Source: Stigmatella aurantiaca DW4/3-1 (GTDB lineage: Bacteria > Myxococcota > Myxococcia > Myxococcales > Myxococcaceae). From it: a stretch of 64,000 nt of DNA. The stretch lies in contig NC_014623.1 in assembly GCF_000165485.1 (NCBI RefSeq), positions 7,954,893-8,018,892 of the forward strand. Reading direction: 5' to 3'. The notes under the pieces are model-generated. The model worked only from the letters and a program-made list of their open reading frames with translations. It searched no databases and was not told the DNA's origin. Shown here one piece after another: positions 28,160-36,226 of the stretch (position 1 is its first letter; every line of letters starts with the position of its first letter). A program made the position numbers and the translations under genes.

Positions 28160-29583
28160 TTCTGGTGATCTCCGATGGAGTAAATATTGTAAACGCACTC
28201 CTCGGAGTCGATGATCGCGCCGTGTAGCCTGTTCCGCTGGATGACGGTTCCCTCTCCTGCGTGGAGCAGCGTGTACCGTTCGTGGCCCGTCACGAAGCGC
28301 ATGACACCCGACTGAATGTGACAGAGTTCATCTCCATCATGAACGTGGGTGACGGACAGCTCGCCTCGTGGCTCGACGAACTGCTGCATCTTCGGATGGA
28401 TCGACCCCTCCTTGATTCGAGCGTAGATGGCGGGGTGCAGGGTCTTGTACTTCCCGCCGTTATCCGACCAACGGACCTGCTGGCAAAAGTCCTGCTCGGC
28501 GATGTCCCCCAGCAATTTGCCTTCTTCGAATCCCCTCACGATATCCAGGATGATGCCCTCTCCGAAGCTCTCGATGGCTGGCATGATGAGCTCATCGAGA
28601 ACCATCCTGCTGTGGTGCTGGTCGATGTGGACGTGCTCCAGAAAATACTGGACCTCCGCGTCCGCGCCAAAGACCTGGCGCATCATGTCCGCCATCTGCT
28701 GACAAGAGGCGATAAAGGCTGTCTCCGCTTGGTAGATGGCCCCCAGGTAACGGAAGAACCGGGAATGGTCTCTGCAAATCCAGTTGTAGTAATTATTCAG
28801 CAGCAACGAGGAGGTCAGGTAGAACTGCCAGTAGGTATGCGGAGAGGAATCCAAGCCGCACCTCTCCAGCAAGCGCTCGAATACAGTGCTATGCTTGGTC
28901 TTGTGGACACCATAGCCGTACTCATCGATGACGACCTTGAACAGAGCGGATTGGATGGCGCCATAGCGGCCTAGAATATTTCGGGACATGGCTGAGGATT
29001 CCAGGAGGAAGTCCCCCGCGAGCTGAATCAGGAAGGTCTTCGCGGCGTGCACCGGGTCCGCGGACCCGAGGATTGCGGCCATGGCCTTGTTGTCGGACCC
29101 CTGGCGTATCGACCGGGCGTAGTCCTCCAAGTAAGCCTTCAGCGAGGAAGCGGTCCAATGGCCGGTGACCGATATCTCCTCTCCCAGAAAATGGAAGAGG
29201 AAGGACTCCAGCTCCGGACGGACGATTTCCCCCAGGACTTTGAGCCGCGGGCTGTAGAACTCCTCGAAGTCTTGCCGCTTGGCGCCGAAATCCTTCCGGG
29301 GCAGGAGCAAAAAGTCACTCTCATAGATCGTCAGGAGCGTGCGGTTGGCGGAGAGCCCCGTATAGGTCAGGAGCTCGTCACGCCGCAGTGGCCGAGAGAA
29401 GTCCAGGTACTTGAAGACGTGAGGCCGTAGCGTGCGGCGATAGGGATTGTCGTCCGACAACCACTCCTCGGTGTCAATGAACAACGCGCTTTCTCCATAT
29501 TCGATGAGGCAGCGCTTGAAGAAGGCGGGGTCTCTCAATTCTGCGGGGAGAGATTGCAGGCGGGGAATCACTCTGTGATTCAT
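28150..29583 (-). CDS. SznF-like N-nitrosating enzyme: heme-oxygenase-like diiron oxygenase fused to cupin
   Basis: A 477-residue fusion: an N-terminal helical region, a heme-oxygenase-like diiron (HDO) domain at about 140-345, and a cupin at about 395-477. Candidate diiron ligands are E195, E221, H231, E287, H317, D321 and H324. Cupin ligands are H413 and H415 (THVHDGDE) and H454 (NRLHGAII). All ten correspond to the ligands I recall for SznF of streptozotocin biosynthesis (E189, E215, H225, E281, H311, D315, H318; H407, H409, H448) with one constant offset of +6. SznF hydroxylates Nomega-methyl-L-arginine twice and rearranges it to an N-nitrosourea. The ATG at 29583 gives a length near that of SznF (471); a GTG at 29628 overlapping the upstream stop is the alternative. 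Composition is less GC-rich than the genome. Confidence 0.92.
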   Translation of the reverse strand: MNHRVIPRLQSLPAELRDPAFFKRCLIEYGESALFIDTEEWLSDDNPYRRTLRPHVFKYLDFSRPLRRDELLTYTGLSANRTLLTIYESDFLLLPRKDFGAKRQDFEEFYSPRLKVLGEIVRPELESFLFHFLGEEISVTGHWTASSLKAYLEDYARSIRQGSDNKAMAAILGSADPVHAAKTFLIQLAGDFLLESSAMSRNILGRYGAIQSALFKVVIDEYGYGVHKTKHSTVFERLLERCGLDSSPHTYWQFYLTSSLLLNNYYNWICRDHSRFFRYLGAIYQAETAFIASCQQMADMMRQVFGADAEVQYFLEHVHIDQHHSRMVLDELIMPAIESFGEGIILDIVRGFEEGKLLGDIAEQDFCQQVRWSDNGGKYKTLHPAIYARIKEGSIHPKMQQFVEPRGELSVTHVHDGDELCHIQSGVMRFVTGHERYTLLHAGEGTVIQRNRLHGAIIDSEECVYNIYSIGDHQKCL

Positions 29584-29627
29584 CACGTTTCTGGACCTCG
29601 ACAGGGACCCGCAGCGCGGGACTGGCA

Positions 29628-30554
29628 CTATTCAATCTCAAAATCGATGTTTGTCTCGCCCTGATGCACCTTGACCGTGAGGATGCTCCCCTCCTTCACG
29701 TGACAGGGCTTCTCAAAGCACTGAATGGCTTGCATCCAATGGCTCTGGGAATTTCCGGGCTCGTTCGAGAGCCGGATCCCGCTCCCCAAATCAAGCTCGA
29801 ACCAGAAGAGGATGCCATGAAGGGTTCCCGTGATCTTCACCCGCACGGGAAACCGCACCTCACGCTCCAAGAGAGGATCCACCAGGAAGTCATAGCTGAG
29901 CGCCGGCACCTTCTCGCTCAGAAATCGGTGCTCCCAGGTCCACAGGCGCACGGGGAAGTAGCCCTGGGTGGAGAACCGGTTGAACAGGCTCACGTCGAAT
30001 CCGCTCGCGTCAGAGGCGAAGTTATTCTTGTGAATAGCGCTGCTCTCGAGCAAGGCGCAGAAAATGCTCGCGCGTCTGGGGATGATCTGCGACTGCTCGT
30101 GCAAAAGGTGGTCACGGGCATGGCGGATGATGCGAAAGAGCCCTTCTCCCACCAAGCCACAGTCCACTGTCTCTGTGATCAAGATATCGGCTCTTCGAGG
30201 CAGATCTCTCCCCACGATCAGATCGAAGGAGACTTTGGGAACGATGGTAATCCGCTCATGAAAACCATTGGATTCGATGATCCTCTGAGCCACTGCGGCC
30301 ACCGGCTCGACGCTCTCACAGGAGATGACGGTATTGGCGCCCGCTTGAGTGGCCATCATCGACAACAGGCCGGAGCCAGAGCCGACGTCTAGCACGCACA
30401 TGCCAGGAACCACCGCCCGCCGGACGGCCTGGCTGAACGCGTCGTTTCGTTCGACATCATTCAGCATGGCGAAGTGCCATCTCGGAATCAGCTTCTGGTC
30501 AGTTTCATCCAGGCTCGCTGCGGCTGCATCCGTTTGCCGGTTGGTCAATGTCAT
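29628..30554 (-). CDS. PRMT-like arginine N-methyltransferase (SznE-like)
   Basis: A class I SAM methyltransferase of 308 residues with protein-arginine-methyltransferase features. Motif I VLDVGSGSG is at 54-62 with E80 at the end of strand 2. The double-E loop TETVDCGLVGEG has E128 and E137 (E-x8-E), which in PRMTs grip the guanidinium group. A THW-like loop (QSHWMQAIQCF) lies near 270. The PRMT7-like double-E loop suits monomethylation. In streptozotocin biosynthesis SznE methylates free L-arginine to give the SznF substrate, and this gene directly precedes the SznF-like gene. An ATG at 30596 would add 14 residues. The short 5' region (about 160 bases) abuts a transposase. Confidence 0.87.
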   Translation of the reverse strand: MTLTNRQTDAAAASLDETDQKLIPRWHFAMLNDVERNDAFSQAVRRAVVPGMCVLDVGSGSGLLSMMATQAGANTVISCESVEPVAAVAQRIIESNGFHERITIVPKVSFDLIVGRDLPRRADILITETVDCGLVGEGLFRIIRHARDHLLHEQSQIIPRRASIFCALLESSAIHKNNFASDASGFDVSLFNRFSTQGYFPVRLWTWEHRFLSEKVPALSYDFLVDPLLEREVRFPVRVKITGTLHGILFWFELDLGSGIRLSNEPGNSQSHWMQAIQCFEKPCHVKEGSILTVKVHQGETNIDFEIE

Positions 30555-30712
30555 GGTCGCGTCCGCCGAAATCCATTGCGTCCCTCGCGGGAGCATTCAT
30601 CCGCGACAACCATCCTGGCACTGCGGGGGGCGAGGAAAAGCGCGCGGCCGTTCCAGGGCGGAATTGCCTTGCCAGCCTCCAGCCCCTGGGCGCGGCCGCT
30701 TCCCGGTAGGTG

Positions 30713-32119
30713 TCAATCGAGTTGTCGCGACCGGCAACCCATGGCTTCACCCGGCGGCTTGGGGTCCAAACTTACCAGCAGTTCCGCCGGACCGGCCGGG
30801 CTCCAATTCCGGATGTGCGTGGACCAACGCGCTGGGTGCAGCAAGCGGGCGCGTTCGTAAAGCCAGCGCCGCCGTGCGAGGATTTCATGCTCCTGTCCAA
30901 AATGACGGGCATTGGGCGTGACAAACTGGAGCCCACTGTGCAGGTGCTGCCCGTTGTACCAAGCAACAAAGCCCTCCATCCACGTGCTCGCGCTTTCGAT
31001 GGAAGCGAAGCGCTGGGCTGGATATGCCGGGTGCTGCTTGAGGGTGCGGAAGAGCGCTTCGGAGAAGGGGTTGTCATCGCGCACCTGCGGCCGGCTAAAG
31101 GAGGGAACGATCCCGAGGGTGCGCAAGGCGGCAAGCATCTTGGAGCCGCGCATCGGCCCTCCGTTGTCCGAGCGCAAAATCAAACCCTTTGGATCCACCG
31201 CATTCACTTTGCAGGTGTGACTGATGAGCGATGCGGCCAACTCCATCGACTCTTGAGCATGTATCCGCCATCCCATGATCCGGCGGCTGTAGACATCCAT
31301 GATCAGATACAAGTACAGAAACGAGCCCCGTGCGGGCCCCCGGAGATACGTGATGTCCCAGCTCCAGCCCCTGTTCGGAGCACGGACGGCCATCACCTGG
31401 CGGCTGGGGGCGCGCCCGGAGGCGGCAGGCAGCCGTCCCAAGCCAGGGCGGGCAGAGCGACGGAGACGATACAACGTTGACTCGGAGGCGAGATAGATGC
31501 CCTGGTCCGCCAGGATGGGCACCAACCGCTTGGGCGATACCCCTCGGAAGGCACTGGACGCAAGCATGGCCAGAAGCCGGCTCCGTTCCTGTTCCGAGAG
31601 CTTATTGGCGGGACACCGGCGCGTGTTCCCCCTGCGGTCCTCGGCGTGAGAGGGATCGCGCCATCGGTGCACCGTGCGCGCGGAGATTCCCAGCTCGGCG
31701 CATGCGGTCTTCAGCCGGACTCCTTCCTGGAGTGCCCGCGCGATGTGCGCCATGAGCCGTTGCCGTTCGTCTCGATCGTGGTAGCACCCTTTCCAGCTCT
31801 TCCGGGAGGATTGGCACCGGCTCAATGCCAGGAGGGCCTTCGCTTCCGACAACGACTTGACCGTTCGACGAAGCTCCCGCTCCAGTTGCTCGATGCGAAC
31901 CCTCAGGCGGGAGACCTGGCGTGAGGTCTGAGGACGTTCCGTCTGTCTGGGCGGCGCCCCAGCCGCAAGAGCACGGAGGGCCACGGCATGCCATTCATTC
32001 AGTTGCCCCCTGTTCAATCCCAGCCGCAAGAGCAGCGTGGCCAGGGCCCTTCCCCGAAGCCCATACGCCTCGCTCAAAATACGCAGCTTGTCTTCCGGCG
32101 CCCAGGTTTCTTGGCTCAT
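30713..32119 (-). CDS. IS3-family-type DDE transposase (apparently intact)
   Basis: A 468-residue single-frame protein with an N-terminal helix-turn-helix (EDKLRILSEAYGLRGRALAT), a second HTH (LKTACAELGISARTVHRW) and an rve integrase core. The core Asp residues are in WSWDITYLRG and LRSDNGGPM, and the Glu is in DDNPFSEALFRTLKQHP. This matches fused OrfAB transposases of the IS3 group. No frameshift or stop is seen, so the element may be active. I could not define terminal inverted repeats; the ends must lie within about 70 bases of the gene on the right and 160 on the left. It has the same orientation as the N-nitrosation-type operon and may have brought or rewired it. Confidence 0.88.
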   Translation of the reverse strand: MSQETWAPEDKLRILSEAYGLRGRALATLLLRLGLNRGQLNEWHAVALRALAAGAPPRQTERPQTSRQVSRLRVRIEQLERELRRTVKSLSEAKALLALSRCQSSRKSWKGCYHDRDERQRLMAHIARALQEGVRLKTACAELGISARTVHRWRDPSHAEDRRGNTRRCPANKLSEQERSRLLAMLASSAFRGVSPKRLVPILADQGIYLASESTLYRLRRSARPGLGRLPAASGRAPSRQVMAVRAPNRGWSWDITYLRGPARGSFLYLYLIMDVYSRRIMGWRIHAQESMELAASLISHTCKVNAVDPKGLILRSDNGGPMRGSKMLAALRTLGIVPSFSRPQVRDDNPFSEALFRTLKQHPAYPAQRFASIESASTWMEGFVAWYNGQHLHSGLQFVTPNARHFGQEHEILARRRWLYERARLLHPARWSTHIRNWSPAGPAELLVSLDPKPPGEAMGCRSRQLD

Positions 32120-32188
32120 GCGCACCCTTCTCCAAGAAGGCAGGCGGCGGCCTCCCTCCTCCAGCTTCGTCCTCCCCCCCATCGCAGC

Positions 32189-33388
32189 TCACCGGGTCCC
32201 TACAACCCGTGCCCACATCGTCAAGAGGTTGCGCACCACCGGCCCTTCCGGGACTTCCACCGCGGGCGGGACCTCGACCTGGATGCCGTGGTCCGCGAAC
32301 CGTGAGAACGGATTCGCCACATCCTCGGTCTTGATGGGCACCGCCGGATCCGCGGGACGGAACCCGAACGCGAGCGCCCGCTCCTGCACCGGATGGCTTC
32401 GCAGATAGGCCAGCCACTTCCGCGCCGCCTCCTTCTGCTGGGGCGTCACCCAGTCCGCTTGCAGCACCACCGCCGGGTGGTCGCTCCACAACGTCAACGG
32501 CGGGTAGTACACCTTCAGGTTTCCCCACCGCTCCTTCGCGTTCGAGATCTGCCAGATGGCCAGGTTCTCGTACACCACCGCGAGATCGTACCGGGACGGC
32601 CCAAACCGGACCATGTCCGTCATGAGCAGGCGTGTCGAGGTCTCGAACCGCGCCACGCCCCGCTCCATCTGCCGGATCCACTGCTGGTACTTCGCGTCCA
32701 GCACATCCCCCACCGTCAGGCCCGCGCGCTTGTGGTGGTACTCGAACGTGGCCAGCAACATCGCCTGAAGGCCCGAGTTCGAGCGCGTCGGGTCCGTCTG
32801 CCCCATCTTCACGAAGCCCCACGCCTCCGGGCCCCCGACGGACGGCCAGCCTTGATCACTTGCTACAGCCCTGTGGATCGTCTTCCAGGAGATCTGCCTG
32901 CCCCCGCCAGCCGCCAAGAGCACCTTCGCCCGGTCTTCCCACACCACGAACACCAGGGGCGTGATGACCAGCGACTGCGGCGCGTCGTCTCCCTGCCGCG
33001 CGAACAACGGCCCCCGCTCCGGATCCGTCGCCCAGTCCGACTCCAGCATCCGCAGCACGGCCGTGTCCGCCGGACTCCACACCGTCGGCCGCTCCCGCCC
33101 ATCGAGAATGGCCTGGGCCGCGTCCAGGGAGCCGCGCTCCACCAGGTACACCCGGATGGAAGGGTGGGTCTTCTGGAAGGCTGCTGCCGCCTCCTCCACC
33201 CATGCCTTCTTCTCCGTGCTGTAGAGAAAGGAGATCTCCGTGCGCTCCCGCACCGGCTCGGCCGCCGGAGCGAGGCTCCCATTCCGCTGGGACTCCAGGT
33301 TCTCCGGCTTGCCACTCCACCGGGACAGGTGGAGCACTCCCCCCACCGCCGCGAGCAAGCCGATGATGATGAGACCCCTGGGCTTCAT
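32189..33388 (-). CDS. Extracellular solute-binding protein (ABC-type, membrane-anchored)
   Basis: A 399-residue protein with an uncleaved or cleaved N-terminal signal (MKPRGLIIIGLLAAVGGVLHL) and a two-lobed periplasmic binding fold. Typical stretches are EISFLYSTEKKAWVEEAAAA at the start of the domain and SLVITPLVFVVWEDRAKVLL in the middle. The pattern resembles molybdate/iron-type binding proteins and the SBP_bac_11 group. AAGAGGTG upstream of the ATG at 33388 supports the start. No ABC permease or ATPase genes are nearby, so the ligand and partner are unknown; the intact transposase lies directly downstream. Confidence 0.8.
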   Translation of the reverse strand: MKPRGLIIIGLLAAVGGVLHLSRWSGKPENLESQRNGSLAPAAEPVRERTEISFLYSTEKKAWVEEAAAAFQKTHPSIRVYLVERGSLDAAQAILDGRERPTVWSPADTAVLRMLESDWATDPERGPLFARQGDDAPQSLVITPLVFVVWEDRAKVLLAAGGGRQISWKTIHRAVASDQGWPSVGGPEAWGFVKMGQTDPTRSNSGLQAMLLATFEYHHKRAGLTVGDVLDAKYQQWIRQMERGVARFETSTRLLMTDMVRFGPSRYDLAVVYENLAIWQISNAKERWGNLKVYYPPLTLWSDHPAVVLQADWVTPQQKEAARKWLAYLRSHPVQERALAFGFRPADPAVPIKTEDVANPFSRFADHGIQVEVPPAVEVPEGPVVRNLLTMWARVVGTR

Positions 33389-33518
33389 GTGAAACGCACC
33401 TCTTGGAAGGACTTCGCTATAGTGCCCGCCCTCGCGCTTTTCGCGCGCCACCTGTCTAACCTACATCCTGGAACCGTCAGGGGTTTTCGACCTCTACAGA
33501 ATCCGAGGACCTGGAACA

Positions 33519-34310
33519 ATGAGCGCACCTCGTATCGTTCTCTTGGGGCTGTGTGCCACGCTGGCGGCTTGCGCGGCGAAGAAGCCTCCTGCCGTGCAGC
33601 GGGCCACCCTGGGCACCTCCAACATCGAGTACCGGGACTACGCGCTGGTGCGCGGCTCCATCTGCGGCGTGGAGCCCCGCAAGCTCGCCGGCGAGTTGAC
33701 CGCCACCACCCAGTTCCTGGAGCAGTTCGTCACCCACACCGCGGAGGCGTCCAAGCCCGAGTCTCCCCAGCAGGCCGAGCAGCTCACGGCCCTTCGGGAC
33801 GGTGCCAAGGTGCTGGCACCCATCACGGATGTCCACCGCAAGAACCTGGCGGTGCTGCGGGAGTGCAAGTTCAGCCGAAGCGCGCCCTTCCCCGAGCTCA
33901 CCCAGAAGGGCACGGCCGCGGTGGATGCCGCCAAGGCCCGGCTGGAGGAAACCCCGGCCATCCTGTCGGCCGCGGACCAGCGGGCCACCGAGGCCAAGTG
34001 GCGGGAGGAGTCCGCGGCCCGCGAGACTGCCGCGAAGCAGACGTGGTGCACGGCCAAGACGGCGGTGGGCAGCGGAGACTTGTACTTCGCGCGCCAAGAG
34101 ACGGATGGGATGACGCGGTGGCTCTTCTGCGATGGCCTCACCGTGGAGGCAGCCTCGGGTGCCGAGCCCACGCTCTCCATCCCCGAGTCCATCAAGGCCC
34201 GGGATCGCCGGCGCATCCAGGCCTCGCGCTACCTGGAAGCCGCCAAGTCCTACCCCGCCGAGGAGATCGACAAGCCCGGCGCGGCCAAGGCCACGGCCTC
34301 GGAGGAGTAA
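33519..34310 (+). CDS. Putative lipoprotein of unknown function
   Basis: A 263-residue protein with a lipoprotein signal (MSAPRIVLLGLCATLAAC; lipobox LAAC, C18). The mature part is mainly helical and charged, with Cys residues in SICGVE, LRECKF, TWCTAK and LFCDGL that could form two disulfides. I do not recognise the family. It diverges from the solute-binding gene across 130 bases and is followed convergently by the WGR gene. Confidence 0.75.
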   Translation: MSAPRIVLLGLCATLAACAAKKPPAVQRATLGTSNIEYRDYALVRGSICGVEPRKLAGELTATTQFLEQFVTHTAEASKPESPQQAEQLTALRDGAKVLAPITDVHRKNLAVLRECKFSRSAPFPELTQKGTAAVDAAKARLEETPAILSAADQRATEAKWREESAARETAAKQTWCTAKTAVGSGDLYFARQETDGMTRWLFCDGLTVEAASGAEPTLSIPESIKARDRRRIQASRYLEAAKSYPAEEIDKPGAAKATASEE

Positions 34311-34320
34311 CCGCCGCGCC

Positions 34321-35178
34321 TCAGGCCCGCATCTGGGCCAGCCGCCGCGAGAGGTGCGCATCCCCGCCCGCGTCGATGGCGCTCAAGTGGGCCGGGAGAC
34401 TTCCCCCGGCCGCGCGAACGTGCGCCTCCAGGTGGGGCTTGAACCCCTCCCAGCGTTGCCGCCATCCGGCCTCGGAGCTGCCGCGCAGTTCGGGGCGCTC
34501 GGTGAGCAGCAACCCCAGGCGCAGGGCCAGCTCGGGCTCTCCCAGCGCCTCCACTTCCTGGGTCACGGCGCCGAGGGCCGCCGTCCCCGCCTTCGCCCCC
34601 TTCCATTGCTGCGTGGCCCGGACAAAGGCCGCCACGTCCAGCTCGGCCAGCAGCCCCAGGGCGAACCGGAGCGGCAACCGCGGCTTGCCCTGAGGTTCCA
34701 CCACCCCGGCCATGAGCGAATCGAGCACGGGCCTCAGCGGGGATTGGGGCGAAGGATCCGTTCCCCCCAACAGCCGGAGCGCCCGGCGTGCCCTCCGCGC
34801 CTGACGGGCCACCGCCCAGCTTCGCCCCCCCAACTGGGATGCCAGCGCCGAGAGCGCCTGCGCCGCCTCCTCTTGCTGCTGGGCGGTCGGCACGCGCGGG
34901 CGAACCCTCGGGGGAAGCACGAGGCGAGGCTCGGCGGCCGGAGGGGCCGCGGACGCCACGGGCGCCTGCCCCTCGGTCACTTCGCGGTAGCCCTCGCGCA
35001 GCTTCTCCGCGACCTTGCGCTCGTACTCGCGGCTCGCGCTCTCCGCGTCGGGGAAGGCCTTCTCCTTGCGCTGCCCCGCGGTGCCAATCCGCCCGTAGGT
35101 CACGATGAAGGTGTTGTCCTTCAGTTCTGGACTCCAGAACTTGGAGCTGGCCCCCTCGACGAATTCGAACCTGCGCAT
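34321..35178 (-). CDS. WGR domain protein
   Basis: A 285-residue cytoplasmic protein. Residues 1-70 form a WGR domain (FWSPELKDNTFIVTYGRIGT, with the YGRIG core and GQRKEKAF following). WGR domains occur in poly(ADP-ribose) polymerases, MolR-type regulators and bacterial nucleic-acid-associated proteins. The remaining two thirds are Ala/Leu-rich helices, possibly HEAT-like repeats, without motifs that I recognise. Nucleic-acid or protein binding is likely; catalytic activity is not evident. Confidence 0.8.
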   Translation of the reverse strand: MRRFEFVEGASSKFWSPELKDNTFIVTYGRIGTAGQRKEKAFPDAESASREYERKVAEKLREGYREVTEGQAPVASAAPPAAEPRLVLPPRVRPRVPTAQQQEEAAQALSALASQLGGRSWAVARQARRARRALRLLGGTDPSPQSPLRPVLDSLMAGVVEPQGKPRLPLRFALGLLAELDVAAFVRATQQWKGAKAGTAALGAVTQEVEALGEPELALRLGLLLTERPELRGSSEAGWRQRWEGFKPHLEAHVRAAGGSLPAHLSAIDAGGDAHLSRRLAQMRA

Positions 35179-35212
35179 TCCCTGAACCTCCCTCTTGGGA
35201 CGACGGAGGCTA

Positions 35213-36202
35213 CTACGGCCCCCCGGCTTCAGGCGCCCTTTGCGCCAGCTCCTGGAATCCCTTTTCCCGCGTCATGCGCCCCGTGTAGCCCAGCTCCTGA
35301 CGCGCCTTCGCGTCGCTCACGGTGACTTCCTGGCCCACCACGAGCATCTCGGCGCGGGTGGCGGGAGGACGGCCGGGCAGCCTCAGGAACGTCCAGAGGG
35401 CCTCCCCCACGGTGGCCATCCCCATGCCGAGCCAGCGCGGGAGGCTCTTGCCGCCAGGCTCCACGCCCTGCGCCTTCAGCAGCGCGGTCATGAACTCGCG
35501 GAAGTCGACCGGTTCCCCATCGGTGAGGAAGTAGGCCTGCCCCCCCTTGCCCTTCTCCGCCGCGAGCAGCATGCCCTCCACGCAGTTGGCGACATGGCAA
35601 GTCGAGGTCTGGTAGTGCCCGCCGTCGATCCACCAGAACCGGCCCGACCTCACCGCCTCGGTGACGGCGGCCAGGGCCGGGTCCTTGCCCTTGCCCCAGA
35701 TGAAGCGCGGCCGGACGACCACGGTGGTGAACCCGGGCGAGTTGACCGAGAGCACGAGCCGCTCCGCCGCGCTCTTGGTGGAGGCATAGTCTCCCACGGG
35801 GTGGCTCGGCAGGGGCCACGTCTCGTCTGCCCGCGACAGCAGGGTGCCATCCATGAGCACCGCCTCGGTGCTCACGTGCACCAGCCGCTGGATGCCAACG
35901 GACCGCGCCGCTTCCAGCACATGCTCGGTGCCCCGCACGTTGGCGTCGAAGATCTCCGCGCGAGGGCACCACATCTTCACCACCGCCGCCGCGTGGAACA
36001 CCACCTCGCAGCCTTCCATGCCCCGCTGGAGCGCCTCGGGACTGGACAGATCGCCTTCGCAAGGCTCCGCCCCCGCCCTGAGCACCTCTGCCCGCGCCGC
36101 TTCGGAGCGGCCCAACGCCTTCACCGTATGCCCCTGCTCACGCAGGGTGGCGATGAGCCGCTGTCCCACGAACCCAGATCCCCCCGTGACGAACGCACGC
36201 AT
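35213..36202 (-). CDS. NAD(P)-dependent epimerase/dehydratase, 3beta-HSD-like extended SDR
   Basis: A 329-residue extended SDR. The nucleotide-binding motif TGGSGFVGQ is at residues 6-14. The catalytic Ser is in HVSTEAVL and the YASTK active-site motif is at about 165. HAAAVVKMW and VVRPRFIWGKGKDP are typical of the 3-beta-hydroxysteroid dehydrogenase/isomerase and OleD groups of sterol- or lipid-modifying enzymes. The start ATG at 36202 follows closely from the acetyltransferase gene on the same strand (24-base gap), so the two may be one operon. Confidence 0.88.
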   Translation of the reverse strand: MRAFVTGGSGFVGQRLIATLREQGHTVKALGRSEAARAEVLRAGAEPCEGDLSSPEALQRGMEGCEVVFHAAAVVKMWCPRAEIFDANVRGTEHVLEAARSVGIQRLVHVSTEAVLMDGTLLSRADETWPLPSHPVGDYASTKSAAERLVLSVNSPGFTTVVVRPRFIWGKGKDPALAAVTEAVRSGRFWWIDGGHYQTSTCHVANCVEGMLLAAEKGKGGQAYFLTDGEPVDFREFMTALLKAQGVEPGGKSLPRWLGMGMATVGEALWTFLRLPGRPPATRAEMLVVGQEVTVSDAKARQELGYTGRMTREKGFQELAQRAPEAGGP

Positions 36203-36226
36203 GATTGGCCCTCTTGAAAGGTTTTA

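Noticed and set aside
30711-30716. TTGACA on the minus strand at the end of the transposase as an outward promoter for the methyltransferase
   Set aside because: No acceptable -10 sequence follows at 16-19 bases; the following DNA is GC-rich.
32119-32188. Terminal inverted repeats of the IS3-like element
   Set aside because: A CTGGAGG-type string occurs near both ends but in the same orientation and with poor match, so element borders remain undefined.
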